Origin: Pseudomonas parafulva
GTDB lineage: Bacteria; Pseudomonadota; Gammaproteobacteria; Pseudomonadales; Pseudomonadaceae
Reading direction: 5' to 3'
Assembly (NCBI RefSeq): GCF_002021815.1
Contig: NZ_CP019952.1
Location: 2,573,001 to 2,637,000 of the forward strand
Length of the DNA: 64,000 nt
The notes beneath the pieces are model-generated. The model saw only the letters and a program-made list of their open reading frames with translations, had not been told where the DNA came from and ran no database searches. This document shows, in pieces, positions 36,222 to 45,822 of this stretch (position 1 is the first letter of the stretch; each line of letters starts with the position of its first letter). The position numbers were made by a program, and so were the translations under genes.

Positions 36222-37145
36222 ATGGCCAGGGAACCAAAAACGGCAAGCCGACTGCTTTGGATAATGGCGCTAGGCACTGTGGCACTCCAGCTCTCGGGCT
36301 GCGACATGGTGTTATTCAACCCCAAGGGGCAGGTGGGGCTCGAGCAACGCAACCTGATCATCCTCGCCACCCTGCTCATGCTGATCGTGGTGATACCGGT
36401 GATGATCATGGCGCTGGTGTTTTCGGTGCGCTATCGGGCCTCGAACGAAAAGGCCCGCTATACCCCCGACTGGGGCCACTCGCGGCTGATCGAAGCGGTG
36501 GTATGGGGCGTACCACTGGCCATCATCATCGTGCTGGGCGTCGTCACCTGGCGCTCGACCCATGCGCTGGACCCGTACCGGCCGCTGGCATCCGATACCC
36601 CGGCGCTCAAGGTCCAGGTCATCGCCATGGACTGGAAGTGGCTGTTCGTCTATCCCGAACTTGGCATTGCTTCGGTCAACGAGATGGCGATGCCTGTGGA
36701 CACGCCCGTCGACTTCAGGGTGACTTCCGACGGGGCCATCACCTCGTTCTTCATCCCAGCCCTGGGTGGCCAGATCTACGCCATGGCCGGGATGCAGACA
36801 CGGCTGCACCTGATCGCCAACCACGCAGGCGACTACACGGGGATCGCCGCCAACTACAACGGGCCGGGGTTCTCGGACATGCACTTCAAGGCGCTGGCCC
36901 TCGACCCGGCAGGCTTTGAAGAGTGGGTCAAACGCACACGCGCTGCCGGGCGCCAGCTCGATGGGGCTGCCTACACGCAGTTGGCCAAGCCCAGTATTGC
37001 CCACCCGGTAGAACATTATGGCCAGGTCGAGCCGCACCTGTTCCAGTCGCTGATCGACAAGTACCAGGGCGTCAACCGCTCCCGCGAGGTCGAGCGCCGG
37101 CTTGGCGATTCCCAGGGCGAGAGCACCCAAGGCAGCAAGGAGTAA
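36222..37145 (+). CDS. cyoA: Cytochrome bo3 ubiquinol oxidase subunit II
   Basis: 307-aa lipoprotein: a lipobox (ALQLSGC, Cys27) follows a hydrophobic stretch. Two membrane helices come next, then a periplasmic cupredoxin domain ([20 protein letters not shown]) that lacks CuA ligands, as in quinol oxidases. The conserved [16 protein letters not shown] stretch is present. It is the first gene of cyoABCD. This is a second bo3-type operon if the usual cyoABCDE copy is present elsewhere, as in P. putida. Confidence 0.95.
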   Translation: MAREPKTASRLLWIMALGTVALQLSGCDMVLFNPKGQVGLEQRNLIILATLLMLIVVIPVMIMALVFSVRYRASNEKARYTPDWGHSRLIEAVVWGVPLAIIIVLGVVTWRSTHALDPYRPLASDTPALKVQVIAMDWKWLFVYPELGIASVNEMAMPVDTPVDFRVTSDGAITSFFIPALGGQIYAMAGMQTRLHLIANHAGDYTGIAANYNGPGFSDMHFKALALDPAGFEEWVKRTRAAGRQLDGAAYTQLAKPSIAHPVEHYGQVEPHLFQSLIDKYQGVNRSREVERRLGDSQGESTQGSKE

Positions 37146-37149
37146 GACC

Positions 37150-39123
37150 ATGTTCGGAAAACTGACCTGGAATGCCATTCCCCTCCACGAGCCGATCATC
37201 ATGTACACGCTGGCCGTCGTCGGGCTGCTGGGCCTGGCGGTCGTGGGGGCCATTACCTACATGGGCAAATGGAAATACCTGTGGCAAGAATGGTTCACCA
37301 CCGTGGACCACAAGCGCATCGGCGTGATGTACATCGTCGTCGCCTTGGTGATGCTGCTGCGCGGCTTCGCCGACGCGTTGATGATGCGCACCCAGCAGGC
37401 CATGGCCTCGAACGGCTCGCCCGGCTACCTGCCACCTGAGCACTACGACCAGATCTTCACCGCCCACGGGGTGATCATGATCTTCTTCATGGCCATGCCG
37501 TTCGTGGTCGGGCTGATGAACGTGGTGGTACCCCTGCAGATCGGCGCACGCGACGTGGCCTATCCATTCCTGAACGCCGTCAGCTTCTGGCTGTTCGTCT
37601 CCGGCGCTGTACTGGTGAACCTTTCGCTGGGCATTGGCGAATTTGCCCGCACAGGCTGGGTGGCCTATCCCCCGTTGTCGGGCATCGGGTACAGCCCCGG
37701 GGTGGGGGTGGACTACTACATCTGGGCGCTGCAGATATCCGGGGTCGGCACCCTGCTCACCGGGCTGAACTTTTTCGTCACCATCTTGAAGATGCGTACC
37801 ACCGGCATGACGCTGTTTCGCATGCCAGTGTTCACCTGGACGGTATTGTGCACCTCGATCCTGATCCTGGCTGCCTTTCCCATTCTCACTGCCACCTTGT
37901 TCATGCTCACGCTTGATCGCTATTTGGGCATGCACTTCTTCACCAATGAACTGGGCGGCAACCCCATGATGTATGTGAACCTCATCTGGGCCTGGGGCCA
38001 CCCCGAGGTGTACATCCTCATACTCCCAGCGTTCGGTATCTTCTCGGAGGTGGCCTCGACGTTCTCGCGCAAGAAGCTGTTCGGCTACTACTCCCTGGTG
38101 TGGGCGACCATCGTCATCACGGTGCTGTCGTTCATCGTCTGGGTGCACCACTTCTTCACCATGGGCGCCGGGCCCAACGTGAATGCGTTCTTCGGCATCA
38201 TGACCATGATCATCGCCGTGCCCACCGGGGTGAAGATCTTTACCTGGTTGTTCACCATGTACCGGGGCCGAGTACGTTTCGAGACGCCGATGCTGTGGAC
38301 GGTTGGCTTCATCGTCACCTTCAGCATCGGGGGCATGACCGGGGTCCTGCTGGCGGTGCCTGGGGCGGACTTCCTGTTGCACAACAGCCTGTTCCTCATT
38401 GCCCATTTCCACAACGTGATCATCGGCGGCGCGGTCTTCGGCTACCTCTGCGGCCTGACGTACTGGTTCCCCAAGGCCTTCGGTTTCAAGCTCTACGACC
38501 CCTTGGGGCGTGCTGCCTTCTGGTGCTGGTTGGCTGGATTTTACTTTGCCTTCATGCCGTCCTACTTCCTGGGGTTCATGGGCATGACCCGGCGCCTGAA
38601 TCACTTCGACGTACCCGAGTGGCGGCCCTTGCTGCTGCTGGAAATGGTCGGGGTACTGATCATTCTGTGCGGCGTGGCCTGCCAGGTCATGCAACTGGTG
38701 GTGAGTATCCGCAAACGTCATGAGAACCGCGACACCACAGGCGACCCCTGGGACGGGCGTACGCTGGAATGGGCGACCGCTTCGCCGCCCCCGTTCTACA
38801 ACTTCGCCGAACAACCGGTCGTGGGCGGCATCGACGCGTACTGGGGGATGAAGGAGAAAGGCGTGAAAACCCTGGCCGAGATGGATTTTCGCAAGATCCA
38901 CATGCCTTGCAACACCAGCCTGGGCCTGGTGCTAGGCGTTCTGTCCACGGCGCTAGGCTTCGCGTTGATCTGGCACATCTGGTGGTTGGTCATCGCCAGT
39001 ACACTGGCAGTCATCGCCACCCTGATCGTGCGCAGTTACGACCCCGATACCGACTACTACATCCCGGCCGAAGAGGTCGAACGGATGGAAACCGAGCGGC
39101 GCCAACGGCTGGCGGAGGCCTGA
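37150..39123 (+). CDS. cyoB: Cytochrome bo3 ubiquinol oxidase subunit I
   Basis: 657 aa, heme-copper oxidase. The heme b / heme o / CuB ligands are present: [14 protein letters not shown] (first heme-b His), [17 protein letters not shown] with the cross-linked His-Tyr pair, [10 protein letters not shown] (CuB His-His), and [17 protein letters not shown] (heme His pair). It reduces oxygen to water and pumps protons at the inner membrane. A longer open frame from 37102 overlaps cyoA and is rejected. Confidence 0.97.
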   Translation: MFGKLTWNAIPLHEPIIMYTLAVVGLLGLAVVGAITYMGKWKYLWQEWFTTVDHKRIGVMYIVVALVMLLRGFADALMMRTQQAMASNGSPGYLPPEHYDQIFTAHGVIMIFFMAMPFVVGLMNVVVPLQIGARDVAYPFLNAVSFWLFVSGAVLVNLSLGIGEFARTGWVAYPPLSGIGYSPGVGVDYYIWALQISGVGTLLTGLNFFVTILKMRTTGMTLFRMPVFTWTVLCTSILILAAFPILTATLFMLTLDRYLGMHFFTNELGGNPMMYVNLIWAWGHPEVYILILPAFGIFSEVASTFSRKKLFGYYSLVWATIVITVLSFIVWVHHFFTMGAGPNVNAFFGIMTMIIAVPTGVKIFTWLFTMYRGRVRFETPMLWTVGFIVTFSIGGMTGVLLAVPGADFLLHNSLFLIAHFHNVIIGGAVFGYLCGLTYWFPKAFGFKLYDPLGRAAFWCWLAGFYFAFMPSYFLGFMGMTRRLNHFDVPEWRPLLLLEMVGVLIILCGVACQVMQLVVSIRKRHENRDTTGDPWDGRTLEWATASPPPFYNFAEQPVVGGIDAYWGMKEKGVKTLAEMDFRKIHMPCNTSLGLVLGVLSTALGFALIWHIWWLVIASTLAVIATLIVRSYDPDTDYYIPAEEVERMETERRQRLAEA

Positions 39124-39126
39124 ATC

Positions 39127-39738
39127 ATGTCCCATGTCGTGCACAACGAAACGGCTCGCGAGCAGGAGCATGGCCACGAAGACGCAGGCTCCCTGAGCCT
39201 GTTCGGCTTCTGGGTCTACCTGATGACCGACTGCATTCTGTTCGCCACCCTGTTCGCTACCTACGCGGTGCTGGGCCAGTCTGTGGCAGGTGGGCCCAGC
39301 GCGGCGGACATCTTCGAACTGCCCTATGTGCTGGTGGAGACGTTCCTGCTGCTGTTGAGCAGCATCACCTACGGCTATGCGATGCTCGCCAACCACCGTC
39401 GGGACAAGCGCTGGGTATTGCGCTGGCTGGGCGTCACGTTTCTCCTCGGCCTGGGCTTCATCGCCATGGAGATCAACGAATTCCATCAGCTGATCAGCGA
39501 GGGCGCAGGCCCTGAACGCAGCGCGTTTCTGACGGCGTTCTTCACGTTGGTGGGCACTCACGGCCTGCATGTGCTGGTGGGATTGATCTGGATGGCCCTG
39601 TTGATGATGCAGGTCCATCAACGCGGCCTGACCTGTGCCAATGCCACACGCTTGAGCTGCCTGAGCCTGTTCTGGCATTTCCTGGACATCGTGTGGGTAT
39701 GCGTGTTTACCGTCGTCTACCTGTTCGGGGTGATCTGA
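39127..39738 (+). CDS. cyoC: Cytochrome bo3 ubiquinol oxidase subunit III
   Basis: 203 aa with five membrane helices. The conserved [26 protein letters not shown] and [18 protein letters not shown] stretches identify subunit III. It starts four bases after the cyoB stop and ends in an overlap with the cyoD start. Confidence 0.96.
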   Translation: MSHVVHNETAREQEHGHEDAGSLSLFGFWVYLMTDCILFATLFATYAVLGQSVAGGPSAADIFELPYVLVETFLLLLSSITYGYAMLANHRRDKRWVLRWLGVTFLLGLGFIAMEINEFHQLISEGAGPERSAFLTAFFTLVGTHGLHVLVGLIWMALLMMQVHQRGLTCANATRLSCLSLFWHFLDIVWVCVFTVVYLFGVI

Positions 39739-40076
39739 TGAATCGTCAAAGCCATGTGCCTAGCAGTGCCGGCGCTAGCCAGAGCAGCCACCGTTCCTAC
39801 AACACTGGGTTCGTCCTGGCCGCCCTGCTCACCCTGCTCCCCTTCGGGTTGGCCATGTACCCCAGCCTGCCGCGTCACCTGACCTTCATCGCTGTGCTGG
39901 TGTGCGCCCTGTTCCAGATCGTGGTGCACATGGTGTTTTTCCTGCACCTGACCACAGCGCGAGAGCAGCGTTGGAACCTGGTCGCGCTGGTATTCACGGT
40001 GGTGATCATCACGCTGTTGGTGGGGTTGTCGCTGTGGATCATGTACTACGTGCACTACAACATGCTCGGGTTATGA
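39738..40076 (+). CDS. cyoD: Cytochrome bo3 ubiquinol oxidase subunit IV
   Basis: 112 aa with three membrane helices (GFVLAALLTLLPFGLAMYP, FIAVLVCALFQIVVHMVFFLHL, FTVVIITLLVGLSLWIMYYV), typical of subunit IV. The ATG at 39738 shares its A with the cyoC stop (TGATG arrangement). No cyoE (heme O synthase) follows; a bidirectional terminator and a convergent MFS gene come next. Confidence 0.95.
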   Translation: MNRQSHVPSSAGASQSSHRSYNTGFVLAALLTLLPFGLAMYPSLPRHLTFIAVLVCALFQIVVHMVFFLHLTTAREQRWNLVALVFTVVIITLLVGLSLWIMYYVHYNMLGL

Positions 40077-40089
40077 CGTTCTTCCCATT

Positions 40090-40120
40090 CGGGCTGGCCT
40101 GCCAACAGCAGGCCAGCCCG
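40090..40120. terminator. Bidirectional terminator between cyoD and the MFS gene
   Basis: A 12-bp perfect stem (CGGGCTGGCCTG / CAGGCCAGCCCG) with a 7-nt loop lies between convergent stops. It is T-poor on both sides. Confidence 0.7.
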
Positions 40121-40126
40121 GCGCGT

Positions 40127-41359
40127 TTATGCAGCCCGACGGTTGCGCCATGCACAAGTCCCCGCCACACCCAACAGCAACACTGCCCCGGCTGCACCCA
40201 AGGTAGCCGGGGCGCCAACCCGAGCAGCCAGCAGCCCGGCGGCCATTCCGCCCAGTGCCTCGAAGCCGAAGCGCATGGCGATGTAGAACGCAATGACACG
40301 TCCGCGCAAATGGCCTGGCGCTTGGCTCTGCAGCTGCATGTTGGTGCTCACGTTGCTCAGCGTGATACCGAAACCCAGCACCACCAGGGCAAACAATGCC
40401 AGCTGCAACTGACCTGCCCAGCACAACCCCAGTAGTGCCAGGGCGCAAAGCCCTGCGCCCATTTCGATGAACTGGCGAAGGCGAGGCAAGGCTCCGCCCA
40501 CCGCCAGCACCAGCGTGGCCACGAACGCGCCCGCGCCCGCCGCGCCCCAAAGCCAGCCCAGCACCCGTGCGTCACCGGCATACACACTCTTGGCCAGGAT
40601 CGGCAAGAGCGCTGCATAGCAGGATGCCAGGAGGTTGACCATGATGACGTTGAACAGCAATTGCCTGACGCCTTGCTCGCGCCATAGATAAGCGAGGCCC
40701 TCACGGAACACCTGGGCGGTGGAACCTGTAGCCCGAGGGCTGGCTTTGGCTTGCACCTTCAGCAACCCAACGAGCAAGGCGGTGAAAGCAAAGGCGGTCA
40801 AGGCAAAGCACGCCGCCTCCCCTGCCACGGCAATCAAGCCACCGGCCAATGGCGGGCCGACGAAGCGGGCCGCGTTGATGAGCATCGCGTTTAGCACCAG
40901 CGCATTGGGCAGGTCTGCCGGGTCATCCACGAAAGAAGCAATCAGGGCTTGGCGCAGTGGCGTTTCGACGGCGTTGAGCAAGCCCAGCAGCAACGCCATG
41001 GCGGCGATGAAAGGGCCATCTACCCAATGCGCCCAGGTGGCCAGCCCAAGCACGGCTGACTGCACCACCAGTATCGACTGGACGACGATCAGCAATCGGC
41101 GCTTGTCATGGCGATCGATCCAGGCGCCTGCCAGAGGGCCAATGACCAGTTGCGGGGCGAGGGAAAGGAAGGTGATCAGCCCCAGCAATACGGCTGAACC
41201 GGTCAAGTGGTAGGCCAGCCAGGACAGCGCGACTTGCTGAACCCACTTGCCCAAGGTGGAAACACCCTGGCCTGCGAAGTAAACCTGGAAGTTGCGGTGG
41301 CCCAGTGCGCGTACCGCAGAGGGCCAACGGGTACGAGGGGGCGGCGTCAGGTCTGACAA
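40127..41359 (-). CDS. MFS transporter, EntS/DHA3-like exporter
   Basis: 410 aa with about twelve helices. The start FRN-type block reads ALGHRNFQVYFAGQGVSTLGKWVQQVALSWLAYHLTG, and loop 2-3 has GPLAGAWIDRHDKRRLLI, both typical of the EntS/DHA3 branch. A later segment is PLAGGLIAVAGEAACFALTAFAF. Relatives export siderophores or drugs. The start codon is TTG, with GAGG 9 nt upstream. No siderophore gene is adjacent; the role is unknown. Confidence 0.85.
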   Translation of the reverse strand: MSDLTPPPRTRWPSAVRALGHRNFQVYFAGQGVSTLGKWVQQVALSWLAYHLTGSAVLLGLITFLSLAPQLVIGPLAGAWIDRHDKRRLLIVVQSILVVQSAVLGLATWAHWVDGPFIAAMALLLGLLNAVETPLRQALIASFVDDPADLPNALVLNAMLINAARFVGPPLAGGLIAVAGEAACFALTAFAFTALLVGLLKVQAKASPRATGSTAQVFREGLAYLWREQGVRQLLFNVIMVNLLASCYAALLPILAKSVYAGDARVLGWLWGAAGAGAFVATLVLAVGGALPRLRQFIEMGAGLCALALLGLCWAGQLQLALFALVVLGFGITLSNVSTNMQLQSQAPGHLRGRVIAFYIAMRFGFEALGGMAAGLLAARVGAPATLGAAGAVLLLGVAGTCAWRNRRAA

Positions 41360-41429
41360 GTGAGCAAGTCCTCAGGTGAGAAGCCGCCGCCATTGAAGGA
41401 TCTTGCTCGTACCACGTGCGGGTCGATCC

Positions 41430-42107
41430 TCAGCCTGGCAGCAGGCAGCCTTTCTTTTTCAAGGATTCCAGGACCCAGGTGCGGTCATTGGTACCTTGAG
41501 TGATATGTTCCATTTGCGCCGTTTCGGCAGCGTGCTTGGCCGTGGCGCGTTGGTAAACCTCTGCGACATGGGCATAGGGTACGCACAGCAAGCCGTCATC
41601 GTCACCGATGATCAGGTCCCCAGGTTCGATCACCATGCCATCGATGGCGATTGGCACATTGATCTCACCCGGTCCGTCCTTGTAAGGGCCGCGGTGGGAA
41701 ACACCGGCAGCGAAAAGGGGGAAGTCACCGGCCTTGATGCTTCCGGCATCGCGGATTGCACCGTTGATGACGATACCGGCTACACCGCGCTTTACAGCGT
41801 ACGCCACCATCATCTCGCCGATCAGTGCATTGGTCATGTCGCCGCCAGCATCGACCACGATCACATCCCCTGGCTCGGCGATGTCGATGGCGTAGTGCAG
41901 CATCAGGTTGTCACCAGGGCGGGCCTTGACTGTCAGCGCCGCGCCGCACAGCACGCCTTCCCGGTGCATGGGACGCAAACGCGCACCACCGGCCGTCATG
42001 CGATTCATCGAATCGCTGACGTTGGCAACCGGCACCTCGCGGTAGCGCGATACCCATTCATCACCGATTTTGCGCGTGCGTTCAAGCACCTGGAAACCAA
42101 TGCTCAT
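41430..42107 (-). CDS. RraA-like / HMG-CHA aldolase-family protein
   Basis: 225 aa. Motifs of the RraA / 4-hydroxy-4-methyl-2-oxoglutarate aldolase fold are present: VANVSDSMNRM, GAALTVKARPGDNLMLHYAID, DAGGDMTNALIGEMM, GVAGIVINGAIRDAG, and the divalent-metal/pyruvate site GAIRD. In catabolic clusters these proteins cleave 4-carboxy-4-hydroxy-2-oxoadipate or related acids to pyruvate; in E. coli RraA only modulates RNase E. The neighbourhood (hydroxyacid dehydrogenase, MFS, amidohydrolase) favours an aldolase or lyase. It is divergent from 42330. Confidence 0.82.
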   Translation of the reverse strand: MSIGFQVLERTRKIGDEWVSRYREVPVANVSDSMNRMTAGGARLRPMHREGVLCGAALTVKARPGDNLMLHYAIDIAEPGDVIVVDAGGDMTNALIGEMMVAYAVKRGVAGIVINGAIRDAGSIKAGDFPLFAAGVSHRGPYKDGPGEINVPIAIDGMVIEPGDLIIGDDDGLLCVPYAHVAEVYQRATAKHAAETAQMEHITQGTNDRTWVLESLKKKGCLLPG

Positions 42108-42154
42108 GTGACCTTCCTCTCTTGGATTTATTGGGCGCGCCCCAGGCAAACCAG

Positions 42155-42260
42155 AACGCCATTTCAGAATGTCATTTCATTAAACGCATTTCAAGGATTT
42201 TAAATGGCGATAATTACGGAATCTGATTGACGATAAAACTGTTGTTGCAACGCCATTTCA
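42155..42260. repeat. CATTTCA direct-repeat array in the divergent promoter
   Basis: CATTTCA occurs four times: 42160-42166, 42173-42179, 42187-42193 and 42254-42260. The outer copies lie in an identical 12-mer, AACGCCATTTCA, at 42155 and 42249. The three clustered copies are 13 and 14 bp apart. The whole array lies between the RraA-like gene and the dehydrogenase gene and looks like a regulator-binding array. Confidence 0.55.
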
Positions 42261-42308
42261 TTATGCTACGTTATTGGTGAAAGCACTCAGTGCAGTCCTA
42301 CCGTCTTG

Positions 42309-42319
42309 AACAAAAACAA
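42309..42319 (+). promoter_or_regulatory. A-rich Crc/Hfq-type leader motif of the dehydrogenase gene
   Basis: AACAAAAACAA overlaps the ribosome-binding site (AAGG) 11 bp ahead of the ATG at 42330. Similar A-rich leaders precede the next two genes (43358-43368 and 44784-44797), suggesting carbon catabolite repression of the whole set. Confidence 0.45.
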
Positions 42320-42329
42320 GGTATCGACG

Positions 42330-43307
42330 ATGTCCCGTACCCTTCTGCTGACCGGTCCGGCGCTGGCCGACCAAGCGATGCGCCTGGCCGAACAACACGC
42401 CATCCGCGTCATCCCCACCACGCCCTATCTGCCCGAGCAAGAGCTCGAAGCGATCATTCGCGCAGAGCAACCCGATGGCATCATCGTGCGCCAAGGCAGC
42501 CTAACCCGCGCCATGATCGACGCCTCCAGCGCATTGAAGGTGGTGGCCAAGCATGGGGTTGGCTACAACACCATCGACATCCAGGCCGCCGCCGACCGTG
42601 GTATTCCTGTCTCCATCGCCGTTGGGGCCAACGCCCAATCAGTGGCCGAGCACGCTTTTGCGTTGATGTTCAGCGTCGCGCGCCAGACCGCCTTACTCGA
42701 TGCGCGCATGCGCGAAGGCCACTGGGACAAGGCCACTGCCAACGGTATGGAATTGGCGGGCAAGACCCTGGGCTTGGTCGGCCTTGGCTCGATTGGCGCG
42801 ATCCTGATGGACTTGGTGGCGCCGCTGCGCATGAAGGTCAAGGTTTACGACCCTTACCTACGGCAACTGCCCGTGCGTGACCACGTCGAGCGCGAAGAGG
42901 ATTTCGATCGCTTGCTGGCCGATAGCGATATCATCAGCCTGCATTGCCCGCTCACGGACACCAACCGCAACCTCATCGGCGCCCAGCAACTTGAGCGCAT
43001 GCGTCCCGGCTCCATCTTGATCAATACCGCACGTGGCGAGCTGGTCGATACCGATGCACTGGTGCATGCGTTGAGCGAACGCCGTATCGGGGGTGCCGGC
43101 CTGGACACCTTCCACCCCGAACCGCCTCCGGCCGACAGTCCGCTGTGGGGCCTGCCAACCCTGGTCGCCACACCTCACATCGGGGCCAACACCAGCGAAG
43201 CCCGGGACCGCGTAGGCCTGGTTGCCCTGCAGCAAGTCCTCGATGCCTGGGACGGCAAGGCGCTGGACCCGCGCTGTGTGGTGAACCGTCACCTGATCGA
43301 TAACTGA
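42330..43307 (+). CDS. D-2-hydroxyacid dehydrogenase (SerA-like)
   Basis: 325 aa. The NAD-binding Rossmann motif is GKTLGLVGLGSIGAIL near residue 150. Catalytic Arg is in NTARGELVDTDAL, Glu in the GLDTFHPEPPP region, and His in TPHIGANTSEA. Length and the first domain (ALKVVAKHGVGYNTIDI) fit hydroxypyruvate / phosphoglycerate-type dehydrogenases. It likely oxidises or reduces a 2-hydroxy or 2-oxo acid made in the catabolic module. ATG 42330 is preferred over TTG 42306. Confidence 0.9.
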   Translation: MSRTLLLTGPALADQAMRLAEQHAIRVIPTTPYLPEQELEAIIRAEQPDGIIVRQGSLTRAMIDASSALKVVAKHGVGYNTIDIQAAADRGIPVSIAVGANAQSVAEHAFALMFSVARQTALLDARMREGHWDKATANGMELAGKTLGLVGLGSIGAILMDLVAPLRMKVKVYDPYLRQLPVRDHVEREEDFDRLLADSDIISLHCPLTDTNRNLIGAQQLERMRPGSILINTARGELVDTDALVHALSERRIGGAGLDTFHPEPPPADSPLWGLPTLVATPHIGANTSEARDRVGLVALQQVLDAWDGKALDPRCVVNRHLIDN

Positions 43308-43380
43308 TTGCACCTGCGCCGGCTGGTCCGGCGGCACGGACCACTGCGTAACTCCAGAAAAAAAACAATTGGAGAGCACC

Positions 43381-44709
43381 ATGAAACCAGCCTCAACCCC
43401 GCCCAGCGAGCTCGAACGCGCCACCATGCGCCGTGTTGCCTGGCGCCTACTGCCCTTTCTGATCATCTGCTACCTGATCGCGATCATCGATCGCGGCAAC
43501 ATCGGCATGGCATCGTTGCAAATGAACCAGGACCTGGAGTTGTCAGCCAAGGTCTTCGGTTTCGCCAGCAGCTTGTTCTTCTTCGCCTACTTTCTGGTGG
43601 AAGTACCCAGCAACCTGGCCATGCAGCGCTACGGTGCGCGCATCTGGATCGCGCGCATCATGATCACCTGGGGGCTCATCTCCGCCGGTACCGCCTTCGT
43701 GCAAGGCGCCAACTCGCTGTATGTGATGCGCTTTCTGCTGGGCGCAGCCGAGGCCGGGTTCTTCCCTGGGGTGTTGCTCTACCTCACCTACTGGCTGCCG
43801 TCGGCGTATCGCGCGCGCATGGTGGCGCTGTTCATGGTCGCCATTCCCGCCGCCAACTTCATCGGCTCGCCAATTTCGGGGCTGCTCTTGAGCCTGGACG
43901 GCTGGTTGGGCATGCGCGGCTGGCATTGGCTGTTCATCCTCGAGGGCATCCCGGCGGTGCTGCTGGGTATCGCCTGTCTGTTCGTACTCACCGATCGGCC
44001 TGAACAGGCCAAATGGCTGAACGACGAGCAACGCGGCTGGCTCACCGTGCGGCTGGCCGAGGAACGAGCGCGGAAGACCACCATCGGTCATATCTCGCTG
44101 TGGAAGCTGCTGCGCCACAAGGACATCTGGGTGCTTGCGCTGATCTACTCGGGCGCCTCGGCGGCCGGCAGCACCATGAGCGTCTGGGCGCCACAACTGC
44201 TCAAGACGTTCGGCCTGAGTTCCATGGAGATCGGGCTGGTGAACGCTATTCCGTACGGCGTTGCCTCGATCCTGATGGTCATTTGGGGTCGCAGCTCCGA
44301 CCGCACCGGTGAACGTCGCTGGCACACCGCGATGACCATGTTGCTGATTGCGGCCGGCCTGCTGATGACCCTGTTCACCTCGTCGCTGCCGGCCACGGTG
44401 GTGATGCTGACCATAGTGCTGGTGGGGGCCTACTCCATGAAAGGCCCGTTCTGGGCACTGGTGTCGGGCTGGTTGTCCTCCTCCACTGCAGCGGCTGGGC
44501 TGGCTGCGGTCGGCGCCATGGCCAACCTGATCGGAGGTGGCTTGATGGTCAACGTGTACGGCGCCATCCATGACGCCACGGGCAGCTATGCCCTGGCGCT
44601 GATGCCACTGGCGGCGCTGTGCACGCTGGCCGGGGTCATGGTGTTGGTCATTGGCCGCAAGCGTCAGGTGGAACAGGCGCAGGCCGCAGGAACGTTGGCT
44701 ACCAAGTAG
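43381..44709 (+). CDS. MFS transporter, ACS family (organic-acid/aromatic-acid importer)
   Basis: 442 aa with twelve helices. The ACS-family hallmarks are FLIICYLIAIIDRGNIGMASL, FFFAYFLVEVPSNLAMQRYGARIW and LLGAAEAGFFPGVLLYLTYWLPSAYRARM. Family members import phthalate, galactonate, tartrate or similar acids by proton symport. It follows the dehydrogenase by 73 bp in the same direction and probably supplies the substrate of this module. Confidence 0.9.
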   Translation: MKPASTPPSELERATMRRVAWRLLPFLIICYLIAIIDRGNIGMASLQMNQDLELSAKVFGFASSLFFFAYFLVEVPSNLAMQRYGARIWIARIMITWGLISAGTAFVQGANSLYVMRFLLGAAEAGFFPGVLLYLTYWLPSAYRARMVALFMVAIPAANFIGSPISGLLLSLDGWLGMRGWHWLFILEGIPAVLLGIACLFVLTDRPEQAKWLNDEQRGWLTVRLAEERARKTTIGHISLWKLLRHKDIWVLALIYSGASAAGSTMSVWAPQLLKTFGLSSMEIGLVNAIPYGVASILMVIWGRSSDRTGERRWHTAMTMLLIAAGLLMTLFTSSLPATVVMLTIVLVGAYSMKGPFWALVSGWLSSSTAAAGLAAVGAMANLIGGGLMVNVYGAIHDATGSYALALMPLAALCTLAGVMVLVIGRKRQVEQAQAAGTLATK

Positions 44710-44808
44710 AAGCCGCCTGGCGTTCGATTGGCGTCCATGGCACGCACGACGTGCCGTGGAGCCGGTGAAACCGGTGCCAAGTCAAAACACAACAAAATAG
44801 AGGCTGTA

Positions 44809-45729
44809 ATGGCTTTATCACGTCGAAGATTTCTTCAGGCGACCGGTAGCCTGAGTGTCCTGGGTGCAATGGGCGCTGCGGCCAGCGTCCCGTACAGTCA
44901 GGGTGAAGACCGTCCGCGTCTGGTCCCGCCTTCCGGCAGCGTGGACTGCCACATGCACCTTTACGACAGCCGCGTCCCAGCGGCACCGGGTGCTACCTTG
45001 TTGCCGCCGGACGCGTCTTTGGACGACTACCGCCAATTGCAACGCCGACTGGGCCTGCGCCGCATGGTCATCGTCACGCCTTCGACCTACGGTACGGACA
45101 ACCGTGTGATGCTCGAGGGACTGGCCCGCAGCGGTACAGATGCACGGGGCATAGCCGTCGTCGCCAGCACCGTCAGCGATGAGGAGCTTGCTCGCTTGCA
45201 CGGGGCAGGCGTGCGGGGCATTCGCTTCAACCTCAGCACCGGTGGGCAAGCGCTCGACGGCATCGAGCTGCTCGCGGCGCGGGTGAATGAGTTGGGCTGG
45301 CACGTACAACTGGCCACAGGCCCGCTACTGGCCGATATCGCTCCACGGCTGGCTGCGCTGCCTGGCAAGGTAGTCATTGATCACATGGGGCACGTACCAC
45401 AACCCGAGGGTGTTCTGTCGCCTGCCTTCAAGGCGCTGGATGGGCTCATGCAACAAGGTCGCACCTGGGTCAAACTTTCTGGTCCCTACCTGCGTTCCAA
45501 AACGGGCGCTCCCCATTTTGAGGACGTGGGCCTGGTGGCACGCAGGTTGATCTCACACTACCCTCAACGCCTGCTATGGGGCAGTGATTGGCCGCACCCC
45601 ACCCAGTCCCTGCAGAACAAGCCTGATGATGCCGCATTACTGGATACCTTGCTTGACTGGGCACCGGATGACCAGGTTCGGCAGCTGATCCTGCGGGATA
45701 ACCCCGTGGACCTGTACGGCTTCGCCTAG
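44809..45729 (+). CDS. Tat-exported amidohydrolase-family protein (LigI/PDC-hydrolase-like)
   Basis: 306 aa. The N-terminus is a twin-arginine signal (SRRRFLQATGSLSVLGAMGAAA). A metal-dependent TIM barrel follows, with SVDCHMHLYD at the first strand, VIDHMGHVPQPEG, and GSDWPHPTQS with the catalytic Asp. The arrangement resembles 2-pyrone-4,6-dicarboxylate hydrolase (LigI) and related lactonases of amidohydrolase family 2. Most relatives are cytosolic, so a periplasmic location is unusual and implies that the substrate is hydrolysed before uptake by the neighbouring MFS protein. The start is ATG 44809, 11 nt after AGAGG. Confidence 0.87.
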   Translation: MALSRRRFLQATGSLSVLGAMGAAASVPYSQGEDRPRLVPPSGSVDCHMHLYDSRVPAAPGATLLPPDASLDDYRQLQRRLGLRRMVIVTPSTYGTDNRVMLEGLARSGTDARGIAVVASTVSDEELARLHGAGVRGIRFNLSTGGQALDGIELLAARVNELGWHVQLATGPLLADIAPRLAALPGKVVIDHMGHVPQPEGVLSPAFKALDGLMQQGRTWVKLSGPYLRSKTGAPHFEDVGLVARRLISHYPQRLLWGSDWPHPTQSLQNKPDDAALLDTLLDWAPDDQVRQLILRDNPVDLYGFA

Positions 45730-45782
45730 CGCTCGCGCTTAGCCTCGCACGACCCGGATCGCCTACACATCGATGCTCTACA

Positions 45783-45819
45783 CACTGGCGCCGCCGCTGC
45801 TCAAGCGACGGCGCCAGTG
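45783..45819. terminator. Bidirectional hairpin between the amidohydrolase gene and the 52-aa gene
   Basis: An 11-bp perfect stem (CACTGGCGCCG / CGGCGCCAGTG) with a 15-nt loop lies between converging stop codons. Confidence 0.65.
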
Positions 45820-45822
45820 AAC

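Noticed and set aside
37072..38901. 609-codon minus-strand open frame across cyoB
   Set aside because: Antisense shadow of the oxidase gene; its translation is His/Asp/Gln-rich and without domain features.
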